Positions 14,666-23,470 of a DNA stretch of 56,637 nucleotides are shown in pieces; the stretch's first letter is position 1; each line of letters opens with the position of its first letter. Under the pieces are notes generated by a model, which saw only the letters and a program-made list of their open reading frames with translations, was not told where the DNA came from and did no database searches. Source of the stretch: Desulfobacterales bacterium (GTDB lineage Bacteria; Desulfobacterota; Desulfobacteria; Desulfobacterales; JAAELO01). The stretch lies in assembly GCA_024226555.1 (NCBI GenBank), contig JAAELO010000512.1, forward strand, positions 1-56,637, written 5' to 3'. The position numbers were made by a program, and so were the translations under genes.

Positions 14666-14938
14666 ATGGAGAAAAAGAAAAGAACAGCACAACTTAAATC
14701 ATTACTAAATTGGGAAAATGAACAAGATAGACTTCCTACAACACAAGATTTGTTTAATAAACAAGTATCTGAAACTCTTTATTTACGAGAAACTGCAGAT
14801 AAACTTTGGGTAGTAGAACGCGTGGAAGTAGAGAACGATAGTGTATCTATGACATCTATTCTTTTAAAGCATACAACTTTGATACAGTTAGGATTAAGTA
14901 TACTTGAAGCAGTTAAACTAACAGAAGATAGACTTTAA
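14666..14938 (+). CDS. Hypothetical protein
   Basis: 90 residues, charged, helical in character, with AGGAGG placed just after the long hairpin. No family recognised. Confidence 0.72.
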   Translation: MEKKKRTAQLKSLLNWENEQDRLPTTQDLFNKQVSETLYLRETADKLWVVERVEVENDSVSMTSILLKHTTLIQLGLSILEAVKLTEDRL

Positions 14939-14949
14939 GAGGAAATAAA

Positions 14950-15093
14950 ATGAGTTACGAAGCATGTGAAATATATGAAGAGGCTACCTGCCCTGACTGC
15001 AATGGGTCAGGAAAAGGACAAAACGAATTTATAAATTGTCGTTGGTGCGCTGGAACTGGAACAATCTATATAATAGAAACAGAGGAGGAATAA
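14950..15093 (+). CDS. DnaJ-type zinc-finger peptide
   Basis: 47 residues with two CxxCxGxG repeats, CPDCNGSG (14-21) and CRWCAGTG (30-37), the signature of the DnaJ cysteine-rich zinc domain. There is no J-domain, so this is a stand-alone zinc finger, perhaps binding a protein partner. GAGG lies upstream. Confidence 0.65.
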   Translation: MSYEACEIYEEATCPDCNGSGKGQNEFINCRWCAGTGTIYIIETEEE

Positions 15094-15095
15094 AA

Positions 15096-15236
15096 ATGTA
15101 TGACATGATAGCAATGGTAAGAATAGAGTATTGGCTTAGTTTAACTGCGGCTTTTATGTTTGGTTTTGCTGTAACTACTATAACTCTATGGCGTTTGGAT
15201 AGAGGTATTAATAAAAGGAGGCAGAATGAGACTTGA
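15096..15236 (+). CDS. Small membrane protein
   Basis: 46 residues with a hydrophobic segment at about residues 10-34 and a basic C-terminus, so likely N-out/C-in. GAGGAGG lies before ATG 15096, which is preferred to 15036. Overlaps the next gene by 11 bases. Confidence 0.6.
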   Translation: MYDMIAMVRIEYWLSLTAAFMFGFAVTTITLWRLDRGINKRRQNET

Positions 15237-15480
15237 AAATCTTTATCCTAATTTCGGAGAATCTTCACCCGAGGCTCAAGCACAATATGTAACTGAATAC
15301 AGAGCACGACGAGCAGAAGATATGATGAAAGAGCCTACTTGGCCTAAGCCTAAGAAAAAAGGAAAAGGAAAGAAAAGAGTAAAGGTTGCTCCGCTTACTC
15401 CAGAAGAAGAACAAGTTATGAAGCTAATGGGATTAAAAAAGAAAGATGTAATAGCAATGAGAGATATGAAAACTAACTAA
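15226..15480 (+). CDS. Hypothetical basic protein
   Basis: 84 residues with a very Lys-rich central stretch (about 39-52) that could bind nucleic acid, between two charged helices. AAAAGGAGG lies before ATG. Confidence 0.7.
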   Translation: MRLENLYPNFGESSPEAQAQYVTEYRARRAEDMMKEPTWPKPKKKGKGKKRVKVAPLTPEEEQVMKLMGLKKKDVIAMRDMKTN

Positions 15481-15496
15481 AAGAAAGGCGGTAAAA

Positions 15497-15697
15497 ATGG
15501 AAGAATTAAAAGTAATTCAAAATGATGTAATCAAACAGGCAGAAGCAGAAGTACAAGAAGAAGTTACAAAGAAAGCGAAGGAAAAACTTAAAGTTAAGTT
15601 GAGAGAAAAGATTCAGGCAGAGCATGTTCTTGCTAACATTAATCGTGAAATAGATGAAATCAAACTCAGCATAGGGCATGATCTTGGACAGGCATAA
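15497..15697 (+). CDS. Hypothetical coiled-coil protein
   Basis: 66 residues, Glu/Lys-rich with heptad-like spacing over most of its length. AAAGGCGG lies upstream. Probably oligomeric. Function unknown. Confidence 0.65.
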   Translation: MEELKVIQNDVIKQAEAEVQEEVTKKAKEKLKVKLREKIQAEHVLANINREIDEIKLSIGHDLGQA

Positions 15698-16238
15698 GAT
15701 ATTATCCCAACCACTCAAAATTTATTGGGCTGGCTGGGAAACAGATACATTTAAACTTCAATCAGAAGGTTGGGATATATCTGCACAGCAAAATATCAAA
15801 ACTAGTAGTATGCGATTAGCTCTTCGGTATAAAAAAGCTAGTATTCAAGGTTTGACAAGTCATATTGATTTTGATTATTTTAGACATAACCCTGAAGAAT
15901 TAAGGAGAATATGTTTTACTTGTCAGCTCGCAAGTAATTTTATAATTCAAGAACAGCCTGAAAGAGCAGCATACGATTTTCAACCGATAGACGCAAGGCC
16001 AGTTTATACTACTTATAACATGAAAAACCTTGAAGATTTTGCTCACTTTAAAACAGTAGATTACAATACAAAAGAAGTATTTTTAAAGCAAGCTAACATG
16101 AGTGAAATCCTTGAAATGGCTTTACAAAAACAAGAACCAAACCAAGAAAAGATAAGACAACAATTAATTCATAGAGAAAAAATGGAATCTATAAAAAGAG
16201 ATTCTCAATTAAAAGCTGAATTAAGACTTGTCGCTTAA
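15678..16238 (+). CDS. Hypothetical protein
   Basis: 186 residues. It begins inside the previous gene without a clear ribosome site, so coupling or a different start is possible. A compact mixed domain ('WAGWETDTFKLQSEGWDISA') is followed by a helical Lys/Glu-rich C-terminus. No family recognised. Confidence 0.68.
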   Translation: MILDRHKILSQPLKIYWAGWETDTFKLQSEGWDISAQQNIKTSSMRLALRYKKASIQGLTSHIDFDYFRHNPEELRRICFTCQLASNFIIQEQPERAAYDFQPIDARPVYTTYNMKNLEDFAHFKTVDYNTKEVFLKQANMSEILEMALQKQEPNQEKIRQQLIHREKMESIKRDSQLKAELRLVA

Positions 16239-16253
16239 ACGGAGGCGGTAAAA

Positions 16254-16718
16254 ATGTTTAATTTTAAATTAAGGGAAGAAAAACAAGCGCTACAAAAAGA
16301 AATTAAAGAACTAAAAGAAAAACGTAATACAGAAACAGAAAAACTTGATCTTGAGAAAGAAATTACTAAATTAAAAAAGAATATCGAACAGTTAAGAACA
16401 ACTCACAGCGAAGAAGGCAAAAGAAAACAACATGATAGGGAAATTGCAAACGCTAAAATAGAACACGATAAAAAGCTCGCTGATGAAGATATCAAGCATA
16501 TGGTAAAGATAAAAGAAGAGAGGCTTGAGCTTGAGTATGAAAAGAAAGTAGTTGAGATTGAAAAAGAGAAAGCTACAGCTATCGCTAAAATAAAAGATGA
16601 ATACCAGAATAAAATGGAAGAGCAATTGAAGCTAGAAACTAAAAACGTAGAAGAGAAATTCAAAGCAATCCTAAAAAGGCTTCCTAATGTCAACATGTCC
16701 GTTAAGAGGACAGAGTAA
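16254..16718 (+). CDS. Long coiled-coil protein
   Basis: 154 residues, nearly all Glu/Lys/Ile heptads with no Gly or Pro until the end. Strong coiled coil from about residue 5 to 140. GGAGGCGG upstream. It may act as a scaffold or spacer. Ends in a one-base TAATG overlap with the next gene. Confidence 0.72.
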   Translation: MFNFKLREEKQALQKEIKELKEKRNTETEKLDLEKEITKLKKNIEQLRTTHSEEGKRKQHDREIANAKIEHDKKLADEDIKHMVKIKEERLELEYEKKVVEIEKEKATAIAKIKDEYQNKMEEQLKLETKNVEEKFKAILKRLPNVNMSVKRTE

Positions 16719-17089
16719 TGAGTTTTACAGGCCCATATTACTACGAAAGAATGCGAGCAGCAGAACATGCTAGAGAAGCAGAACAAAGAACATATTCGCA
16801 AAGAACATATTCGCAAAGAAATTCGGCAGGAATACAATACACTCGCTGTGATCGTTGTGGTATTAGAACTCCTGCAAGAATGGATTATTATACTGATAGA
16901 ATAATATACTGTTGCGGGCAATGTGGGCATAATAATCAGCAAAACAGTACTATACAATATGCTCCAATTGAGTATTCGCATGGAGAACTTGAACCTTTAC
17001 CCGAACTCAAACCCGAACCCAAAACCTTTAGACAAAAACTACAAGATGAAACTGACGAGTGGTTGAAAGGAGTTAAACTTGAACTCTAA
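16718..17089 (+). CDS. Zinc-ribbon protein with a short tandem repeat
   Basis: 123 residues. Repeat TYSQR-TYSQR (encoded by the 15-bp repeat at 16789-16818), then a two-knuckle ribbon with CDRCG and CGQCG about 23 residues apart, then a Pro/Glu-rich linker and a short helix. Follows the coiled-coil gene and precedes the ParB-methyltransferase gene. Confidence 0.7.
   Translation: MSFTGPYYYERMRAAEHAREAEQRTYSQRTYSQRNSAGIQYTRCDRCGIRTPARMDYYTDRIIYCCGQCGHNNQQNSTIQYAPIEYSHGELEPLPELKPEPKTFRQKLQDETDEWLKGVKLEL
16789..16818 (+). repeat. Perfect 15-bp tandem duplication
   Basis: AACATATTCGCAAAG is present twice back to back and keeps the reading frame. A recent slippage duplication. Confidence 0.85.
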
Positions 17090-18407
17090 AAAAGAGATAG
17101 ACGAGAAAACAATATTCGAGATACAACCGGATAAAATAACTGTCCACAAAGACCTACCCCGACACCGTAAGGAACTCGGTGAAATCGAGAAAATGATGGA
17201 TTCAATTAAGACCTTTGGTCAGATGCAACCGATAGTTATCAACCGTGACAACGAGCTCATTGCAGGCGGTAGACGCTTAGCTGCGTGTCTTATGCTTGGC
17301 ATCAAAGCCCGAGTTTGCTATAAAGACACTATCGATCCTCTCCTAATGCGTGAACTCGAACTCGAAGAAAATCTTCAGAGAAAAGCTCTTACCCCTGCCG
17401 AGGAATGTCTCGCTGTAGACGAGCTTGTCAAGTTAAAACAAGCTAAGCTTGGTAAACCCACCCAGGGTCGTGAGGGTGGGTTTACACTCGAAGATGCTGC
17501 AGAAACTATAGGAAAGACTAAAGGAAATGTAATTGAATCTTTGCAGATTGCTGAAATGATCAAAGACTTTCCTGATCTCTCTAAGGCAAAAACTAAATCC
17601 GAGATAAAGAAAGCTTACAAAGGACTCCAGCGAGTAAGTGAAAACATTGCTGCGCTTGCTACTTTTGAAAAGACTATAGAGAAGGAAGATCGTTTTACTC
17701 TTGAAAATGCAAACGCCTTTGAGCATATGAAAAAGCAAGCAGATAATTCTATAGACTTGCTCTTCACTGATCCTCCATATGGAATAGACGTAGATGAAAA
17801 TGGTATGACTATCGGTGGACAAACAGGCGGGGAATTAACCTCTACAGGAACTACTTACCAAGATGATATCGAATACGCTACGAAGATTCTCACAGAACTC
17901 TCAAAAGAATCCTACCGGTTTACTAAACCCAATGCACATGCTTATATCTTCTGCGGTAGGGATAGGTTTATATTCCAACTCGCTTATGATTTAATGATAG
18001 AAGCTGGGTGGACTGTTTTAAAGTGGCCTATTGTTTGGGTTAAAATGTCCTCTGGTCAATGTAATCAACCGACTATGTGGCCTAGTTCTGCATATGAAGC
18101 TGTACTTTTTGCCAGAAAGACTACTTCAGCTTTAGCCCTCGAAGGGAAGCCCGACTGGATTCAGTGTGACATAGTCCCCAGCGGTAAGAAAGTACATCAA
18201 GCAGAGAAACCACTTCCTCTTTTGAAGGAATTGATTTCTAGAGTTGCTACTCCTGGAGTGAAAGTTTACGATCCGTTTACTGGAAGTGGGGCGATACTAG
18301 AAGCTGCTTGTGAAATGAAATTAATTCCAAGTGGGTGTGAATTAGCTGTAGAGAATTACGCCAACGCGCTCTCTAGAATGACTAAATGGCAGGGGGAGAA
18401 TAAATAG
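17079..18407 (+). CDS. ParB-like nuclease domain fused to a DNA methyltransferase
   Basis: 442 residues. Residues about 10-120 form a ParB/Srx-type domain ('IAGGRR', 'LEENLQRKALTPAEE'), followed by a helix-turn-helix-like segment. From about 200 a beta-class N4-cytosine/N6-adenine methyltransferase follows, with DPPY at 231-234 and DPFTGSG near the C-terminus. Such fusions are common in phages; they probably methylate phage DNA against restriction or mark replication. The TTG start with GGAG upstream is chosen; it overlaps the previous gene by 11 bases. Confidence 0.88.
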   Translation: MNSKKEIDEKTIFEIQPDKITVHKDLPRHRKELGEIEKMMDSIKTFGQMQPIVINRDNELIAGGRRLAACLMLGIKARVCYKDTIDPLLMRELELEENLQRKALTPAEECLAVDELVKLKQAKLGKPTQGREGGFTLEDAAETIGKTKGNVIESLQIAEMIKDFPDLSKAKTKSEIKKAYKGLQRVSENIAALATFEKTIEKEDRFTLENANAFEHMKKQADNSIDLLFTDPPYGIDVDENGMTIGGQTGGELTSTGTTYQDDIEYATKILTELSKESYRFTKPNAHAYIFCGRDRFIFQLAYDLMIEAGWTVLKWPIVWVKMSSGQCNQPTMWPSSAYEAVLFARKTTSALALEGKPDWIQCDIVPSGKKVHQAEKPLPLLKELISRVATPGVKVYDPFTGSGAILEAACEMKLIPSGCELAVENYANALSRMTKWQGENK

Positions 18408-18631
18408 TGACTAAATTAAAAAGTATTAAAGGAGGACAAATGAAAAATTTACCATTTGTACTATGGTTATTATTATTTCCATTAAATAATATAATACAAG
18501 AATATATTTTAGTAACACAACTACAGTACCATTTTAGTACTAATGCAAAAAATATAGTAACTCTTATAGAGTTTTTTATATGGGTATATGTAGCAATACT
18601 AGTTTACGAAGAAACTGAGGAGCAAAAATGA
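18407..18631 (+). CDS. Small two-helix membrane protein
   Basis: 74 residues from GTG 18407, or 63 from ATG 18440, which has a better AGGAGG site. Two hydrophobic segments. Its first codons 'MTKLKSIKGG' match the start of the gene at 19075, suggesting that a 5' end was copied between the two. Function unknown. Confidence 0.6.
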   Translation: MTKLKSIKGGQMKNLPFVLWLLLFPLNNIIQEYILVTQLQYHFSTNAKNIVTLIEFFIWVYVAILVYEETEEQK

Positions 18632-19062
18632 AAGACTTAGAGAACAACTTCGTAGTAGGGTTTGCCTTTACAGAAGATAAGAAGCAAGTTTTATTAGTAA
18701 GAAAAGAAAAACCTCCGTGGCAAAAGGGGCACTTAAACGGAGTCGGCGGGAAAGTAAAAAAGGGCGAAACTCCACTAGAAGCTATGATGCGAGAAGGGCA
18801 TGAAGAAACAGGACTCTATCTTCCTTGGAAGTATAAAGCACGAATGGAAGGAATTAATAACGATGGAGCTTATTTTATATGTCATATACTGTATACTTAT
18901 AGTGATAGAGTTCATAATTTTATACAAAAAGAAGAAGAAATACTTCGCTTATTTAAAGTAAGTCAACTTACTCTCTATAAAAGAATAGCTAACATAGACT
19001 TCCTTATTCACTTTGGTATTTGTGAAGATGGTTGCGATTTTATGACTTTGAGTTATGTGTAA
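18628..19062 (+). CDS. Nudix hydrolase
   Basis: 144 residues with a complete Nudix box: G-x5-E-x7-R-E-x2-E-E-x-G from about residue 41 ('GKVKKGE' through 'REGHEETG'). Nudix enzymes cleave nucleoside diphosphates linked to another group; substrates include oxidised nucleotides, NAD and capped RNA ends. The substrate cannot be told from sequence. Starts at an ATGA overlap. Confidence 0.9.
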   Translation: MKDLENNFVVGFAFTEDKKQVLLVRKEKPPWQKGHLNGVGGKVKKGETPLEAMMREGHEETGLYLPWKYKARMEGINNDGAYFICHILYTYSDRVHNFIQKEEEILRLFKVSQLTLYKRIANIDFLIHFGICEDGCDFMTLSYV

Positions 19063-19074
19063 GGAGAATAAAAA

Positions 19075-19251
19075 GTGACTAAATTAAAAGACATTAGAGG
19101 AGGCTCAACAGATTCCAATTATCCTTGGGTACAAGTTAATTTTGAGAATGGAGATTCTTATACTTTAACAATACAAACAAAAAACTCTAAAAAATCAGTG
19201 ATACACCTTTTTGAAAAACTTATACAAATGATGAAAGGAAAGGAAAATTAA
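19075..19251 (+). CDS. Small hypothetical protein, GTG start
   Basis: 58 residues starting 'MTKLKDIRGG', shared with the gene at 18407. The rest forms a small beta-alpha domain resembling 'KTS-type' phage peptides, with no sure family. AAGGAG before GTG. Confidence 0.58.
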   Translation: MTKLKDIRGGSTDSNYPWVQVNFENGDSYTLTIQTKNSKKSVIHLFEKLIQMMKGKEN

Positions 19252-19252
19252 A

Positions 19253-19432
19253 ATGGAATGGAAAATACTAAAAGAAAGTGAAGGCGTAGAAATACAGAAA
19301 GTTTTAAACCAATGGAGGCATCAATTTCATCTCCATATTCACGGAGTAACTACAGATGCTAACGGAAAGCTGGTAGTAATTTTAACAAGGGAGAAGAAAG
19401 GAGAAGAAAGATGTCAGACAAACCAGAAGTAA
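19253..19432 (+). CDS. Small hypothetical protein
   Basis: 59 residues with a His-rich middle ('RHQFHLHIHG') that might bind metal. It overlaps the next gene by 22 bases. Starts right after the previous stop. Function unknown. Confidence 0.5.
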   Translation: MEWKILKESEGVEIQKVLNQWRHQFHLHIHGVTTDANGKLVVILTREKKGEERCQTNQK

Positions 19433-19752
19433 AAATAAGTAAGAAAATAACTGATCCAAACGCACCGGAGGAAAAGCCTATATACGACGCAGTTACTACT
19501 ACACAACAAGCAATTAATATGGCAATAGCTGAGAACAGAGTTGTGCGGTATAAAACAACTCTTTCGAATCAAGAGATCAAAGATCAAATAGATGATAAGA
19601 AAGATTGTCTTCTTAGAAAGCCTGACCGTGAAGCTAACGAAGTAGCTATCATCCCGCCTGGAATCGAAGATTTCACCTTTGATAAAAATGTAGATGAAAC
19701 TATTATTTTACAATCAAGAAAATCTAACATATGGTTACCTGGAGATAATTAA
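19411..19752 (+). CDS. Hypothetical protein
   Basis: 113 residues. AAAGGAG before ATG. A Lys/Pro-rich N-terminus and mixed remainder. No motif. Followed by a coupled deoxyribosyltransferase-like gene. Confidence 0.72.
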   Translation: MSDKPEVKISKKITDPNAPEEKPIYDAVTTTQQAINMAIAENRVVRYKTTLSNQEIKDQIDDKKDCLLRKPDREANEVAIIPPGIEDFTFDKNVDETIILQSRKSNIWLPGDN

Positions 19753-19753
19753 A

Positions 19754-20170
19754 ATGAAAATAATAACATTATGTGGATCAACTAAATTTAGGAAAGAGTT
19801 TGAAGAGGTAATGACCAAATTGACACTAGAAGGTAATATTGTTATAAGCGTAGGTTTATTTGGTCATGAAATAAATCTTAATATGAATAGTCAAACAAAA
19901 AGAATACTTGATAAACTACACTTTAAAAAAATTGTTATGTCAGATGAAATATTTGTAATAAACCCTGGTGGTTATATTGGGCTATCGACATGCGATGAAA
20001 TTTACTATGCTATAGCAAATAATATACCAGTACGTTACCTTTCAGACCCAACAAAGAAAATGAAAGAAGTTTATTCTTGTGGCTGTAATTGTAATCCAAG
20101 ATATGGTCATGCACCATCTTGTATGGAAGATAGTTATTCAAATGAAACAATTTGGATTAAAGATAATTAA
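19754..20170 (+). CDS. Nucleoside deoxyribosyltransferase-like protein with Cys-rich tail
   Basis: 138 residues from ATG 19754 (GGAG upstream); the longer frame from 19694 runs through the previous gene. 'IITLCGSTKF', 'GHEIN' and 'EIFVINPGGYIGLSTCDEIYYA' fit the Rossmann-like nucleoside 2-deoxyribosyltransferase superfamily. The tail CGCNC...C adds a possible metal site. It may act in nucleotide salvage or nucleotide signalling. Confidence 0.7.
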   Translation: MKIITLCGSTKFRKEFEEVMTKLTLEGNIVISVGLFGHEINLNMNSQTKRILDKLHFKKIVMSDEIFVINPGGYIGLSTCDEIYYAIANNIPVRYLSDPTKKMKEVYSCGCNCNPRYGHAPSCMEDSYSNETIWIKDN

Positions 20171-20183
20171 ACTAACCAGAAAG

Positions 20184-20196
20184 GTCAAATAATGAC
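20184..20196. repeat. Variant copy of the dispersed palindrome
   Basis: GTCAAATAATGAC preceded by AGAAAG and followed by C; palindromic with GTCA/TGAC arms. Lies in the gap between two genes. Confidence 0.6.
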
Positions 20197-20223
20197 CATG
20201 AAACTTAATAATTAGGAGGACTT

Positions 20224-20475
20224 ATGAAGTTTAAGTGTATAGAATGTGGAGCAGCGTCTTGCTATTTAGAAAATAGTCAAATGGAAAAAGACACGTCACC
20301 TTTTACAGATCCTCAACCAAAGTTTTGCGCTTATACCAAGAACTCAATTGAAGCTATATGGGTAGAAATCAGATCCTCTGTTTGTAATTGTTACCGCACT
20401 CCGGATATTGCGTTAAGTATTAGAAAAGGTAAAACTTATTGTTCTTACTGTAAAAAAGAATACATACAAGATTAA
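20224..20475 (+). CDS. Cys-rich hypothetical protein
   Basis: 83 residues with CIEC near the start, CNC in the middle and CSYC near the end, a layout suited to one or two zinc sites. AGGAGG upstream. Function unknown. Confidence 0.7.
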   Translation: MKFKCIECGAASCYLENSQMEKDTSPFTDPQPKFCAYTKNSIEAIWVEIRSSVCNCYRTPDIALSIRKGKTYCSYCKKEYIQD

Positions 20476-20509
20476 TCACTTAACATCCTTAAACAAAAAG
20501 GAGCAAGAA

Positions 20510-20716
20510 ATGGGAAAAGTTAAAAAGGAAAGAGCTAAACATAAAGCCACTATTAAAGTACTAAATGAAATAGTAAAAAATTCAAGGGACGACATAATAG
20601 AAGTAGGAGATAAACCTTTTACTGGAGAAGTAATTATTGAGTTAATTGCTAAACAGGGAGCAATGATTGCGACATTAGCTGATATTATAAAAGATCATTT
20701 GCAGGAGGGTAAATAA
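20510..20716 (+). CDS. Hypothetical protein
   Basis: 68 residues, basic N-terminus then amphipathic helices. AAAGGAG upstream. A one-base TAATG overlap couples it to the polymerase gene, so it may be a small accessory factor (inference). Confidence 0.68.
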   Translation: MGKVKKERAKHKATIKVLNEIVKNSRDDIIEVGDKPFTGEVIIELIAKQGAMIATLADIIKDHLQEGK

Positions 20717-23118
20717 TGCGTGTAGAACTCGAAGGTCCCCCAGATGCAGATATCATGTTCGTGGGAGAAGCTCCAGGAGAAACAGAAGATAAACTTGGCA
20801 AACCTTTCTCCGGTAGAGCAGGAAGAACTTTAAACAATCTTCTTGCTCAGGCTGGAATAGCTCGATACCAGTGTATAGTAACAAACGTAGCTAAAGAGCG
20901 TCCACCAGCAAACCGCATTTCCTACTTCTTCGAAGATAAAAAATGTACTATCCCGAAGCCAAAGATGCAAGCTTGGGTAAATGAACTCAAGGAAGATATA
21001 GAACTATATAAACCAAATATCATAGTAGCCCTCGGCGCAACCGCTCTCTGGGCACTAACCGGAGAAAAGAAAATCTCCATCTTCCGAGGGTATATAATTC
21101 CTTGCTCGCTTGTCCCAGGAGTAAAAGTAATTCCTATATACCACCCCCAGGCTATCAACTACGACTGGAAATTATACTTTCAATCAGTCTTGGATTTCCG
21201 CAAGGCACTCCGGCATTCTAAAACCCCCGAGCTTCCAGAAGTAAAACAAATCTATCGTCCGAATGTAAACCTTCCAGAGTTCCTCGCATACATGGAGGAG
21301 TGTATTACTAACCCTGAGTGGGATCGCCTCGCAATTGACGTAGAAACTGTTCAACCAGGATCACATATAGAAGAACTTGGACTTTCTCATTCTCCTGACT
21401 TCGGTATATCCATCTTCCTTCTCAAGGGTAGAATCCCTACTCTTCCAGAGAAAGACGAACTTCTCCTTTGGCAGACTTTCGCTAGACTTGTAAAAACAAA
21501 GAAAATTATTATGCAAAATGGAGCGTATGATATTGGCATCCTCTGGTACAATCAACATATTCTTATCCCAGATCTCTACATGGACACGCTCATTGCTGCT
21601 CATGTCTGTTGGCCTGAGCTTCCTCGTGACCTAGGATTCCTTGGTTCCGTATGTCTCAATGTCCCACCGTGGAAGAGCGGTAGCGCAAAGAATGAACTTT
21701 ATAATCCTGCTGATGCAGCTAACACTTTCGGCATTTCAGAAGTTCTAGATCTTGAACTCTCTACTCAGAAAGTCCGACATACTTTCAACTTCGAAATGGG
21801 GTTAATCCCTGTAGCTCTTATGATGCAACTTCAGGGAATCAAAGTTGATAGAGAAACACAAACAGAGCTCAAAGAAAAGTGGAACACAGTAATGGTGGAG
21901 ATGAAAACTCAACTCGATACTATCATAGGTAGAGAGATAAACTTCAACTCCCCGAAACAAATGCAAGAACTTCTATACGGAGATCTTAAACTTCCTGCTC
22001 AGTATAAAAGAAGAAAGTCCGTCAGGGACAAACGAACATTAACAACTGACGCCGCAGCATTACGTAAATTAGCTGGTATGGTCCCAGATAATCCAATCTT
22101 TAATCTGATTCTAGATTACAAAAAAGCCAACACACTACTCCGTTTCCTCGATGTAAAACTTTCCCCGGAGTCTAGGGTTCATACCAGCTATAACATTACC
22201 GGCGCGTCTTCAGATGACGAAGAAGATACTAAAAAAACCAAGCGATCTTTCGGTAGATGGAGCTCTTCAAAATCCATCATCCTTCCTTTCGGTAGCGGGA
22301 ATCTTCAGAACATTCCTCCCGAAGCTAGGAAAATGTATCTTGCTGAACCTGGGTGGACAATTATACAAGCTGATTTAATTCAAGCCGAAGCTGTGGTAGT
22401 TTCTCACCTTACTGGTAATACAAAAATGCAGCAAATGTTTAAAGATGCTTTTGGTTTGGCTAATAAAGAAAGAAAACCCTACGACATCCACGTTTTAAAA
22501 GCAACAGAACTCTTTGGAGTCCCGTGGGAAGAAGTTAACAAGGTACAACGTAAAACTGGAAAAGTAATCCGACATGCAAGGAATTATTCAGCTGGCCCAG
22601 GTGTACTTGCCAACCGACTTGGAATTACCATGTCAGATGCTAAGAAGCTCATTGTTGCTGATGAAAGAGTAGATCCTTCTCTTGGCCTCTGGCATTTATC
22701 AATCCAAGAAGAATTAAAAAGAAATAGGGTTCTAACAAACCTCCTCGGAAGAAAGCATAGATTTTTAGACCGCTGGGGAGATACACTTTTCCGCTCTGCG
22801 TATTCATACATCCCGCAGTCAACTATCGGGGATTTATTGAATGTTTCACTTAGAAAAGTATACGATAAGCTTCTTGAAGTACCGTTTGAAGTTAAACTAC
22901 TCCTACAACTTCATGATGCTTTATATCCTATGGTTAGAAATGAAAACGTAAATGAAACTATTAAACTCCTTCGAGACAACATGCTTCATCCGTTGACTTA
23001 CAACAACCAAGAGTTCACAATAGATGTAGATTTTAAACTTCACACATCTTGGGCAGAAGGAGAAGAACTTGAAATTAATTGGAAGGAGGTTGGAGATGGA
23101 ATCCCAAAAATCATATAA
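20716..23118 (+). CDS. Family A DNA polymerase fused to a uracil-DNA-glycosylase domain
   Basis: 800 residues. Residues ~1-165 form a family-4-type UDG: 'GEAPG' 17-21, 'GKPFSGRAGR' 28-37, 'TNVAKERPPAN' 56-66 and 'IYHPQA' 141-146; only three Cys are present, so the usual Fe-S cluster may be lost. A 3'-5' exonuclease follows: DVE at 208-210, NGAYD and YNPAD. The polymerase has motif A 'DLIQAE', motif B around 'GKVIRHARNYSAGP' and motif C 'QLHDA'. SPO1-like polymerases have a similar N-terminal UDG domain. This is the replicative enzyme. Confidence 0.92.
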   Translation: MRVELEGPPDADIMFVGEAPGETEDKLGKPFSGRAGRTLNNLLAQAGIARYQCIVTNVAKERPPANRISYFFEDKKCTIPKPKMQAWVNELKEDIELYKPNIIVALGATALWALTGEKKISIFRGYIIPCSLVPGVKVIPIYHPQAINYDWKLYFQSVLDFRKALRHSKTPELPEVKQIYRPNVNLPEFLAYMEECITNPEWDRLAIDVETVQPGSHIEELGLSHSPDFGISIFLLKGRIPTLPEKDELLLWQTFARLVKTKKIIMQNGAYDIGILWYNQHILIPDLYMDTLIAAHVCWPELPRDLGFLGSVCLNVPPWKSGSAKNELYNPADAANTFGISEVLDLELSTQKVRHTFNFEMGLIPVALMMQLQGIKVDRETQTELKEKWNTVMVEMKTQLDTIIGREINFNSPKQMQELLYGDLKLPAQYKRRKSVRDKRTLTTDAAALRKLAGMVPDNPIFNLILDYKKANTLLRFLDVKLSPESRVHTSYNITGASSDDEEDTKKTKRSFGRWSSSKSIILPFGSGNLQNIPPEARKMYLAEPGWTIIQADLIQAEAVVVSHLTGNTKMQQMFKDAFGLANKERKPYDIHVLKATELFGVPWEEVNKVQRKTGKVIRHARNYSAGPGVLANRLGITMSDAKKLIVADERVDPSLGLWHLSIQEELKRNRVLTNLLGRKHRFLDRWGDTLFRSAYSYIPQSTIGDLLNVSLRKVYDKLLEVPFEVKLLLQLHDALYPMVRNENVNETIKLLRDNMLHPLTYNNQEFTIDVDFKLHTSWAEGEELEINWKEVGDGIPKII

Positions 23119-23470
23119 AGTTATTATTGCTGGTTCTCGTACAAATATAACTTATGAAAATGTTATACACGCTATTGCTCATGCTCCTTTTAATATTAAA
23201 GAAATAGTATCAGGTACAGCAAGAGGCGTTGACCAATTTGGTGAAGAATTTGGTAAAGTAAATAATATACCCATTAAAAAATTTCCTGCGGAGTGGGAAA
23301 GACACGGTAAATCTGCAGGGTATAAACGTAATATAGAAATGGCTGAATATGCTGATGCTCTTATAGCTGTATGGGATAGTAAATCTAAAGGTACAAAACA
23401 TATGATTGATTTAATGAAAAGAGTAGGTAAAGAAGTTTATGTTATGGAGGTAGAGTATGGCAAACAATAG
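23096..23470 (+). CDS. SLOG-superfamily protein (DUF2493-like)
   Basis: 124 residues. 'VIIAGSRT', 'IVSGTARGVDQFGEEF', 'FPAEWERHGKSAGYKRNIEMAEYADALIAVWD' in order are the pattern of DUF2493/YAcAr, a Rossmann-like family thought to bind nucleotides or nucleotide-derived signals. ATG 23096 has GGAGG upstream and overlaps the polymerase end. Phage versions may sense or sequester nucleotide messengers (inference). Confidence 0.82.
   Translation: MESQKSYKVIIAGSRTNITYENVIHAIAHAPFNIKEIVSGTARGVDQFGEEFGKVNNIPIKKFPAEWERHGKSAGYKRNIEMAEYADALIAVWDSKSKGTKHMIDLMKRVGKEVYVMEVEYGKQ

Noticed and set aside
16392-16981. Minus-strand frames opposite the coiled-coil gene
   Set aside because: Composition is the mirror of Lys/Glu codons; antisense shadows.
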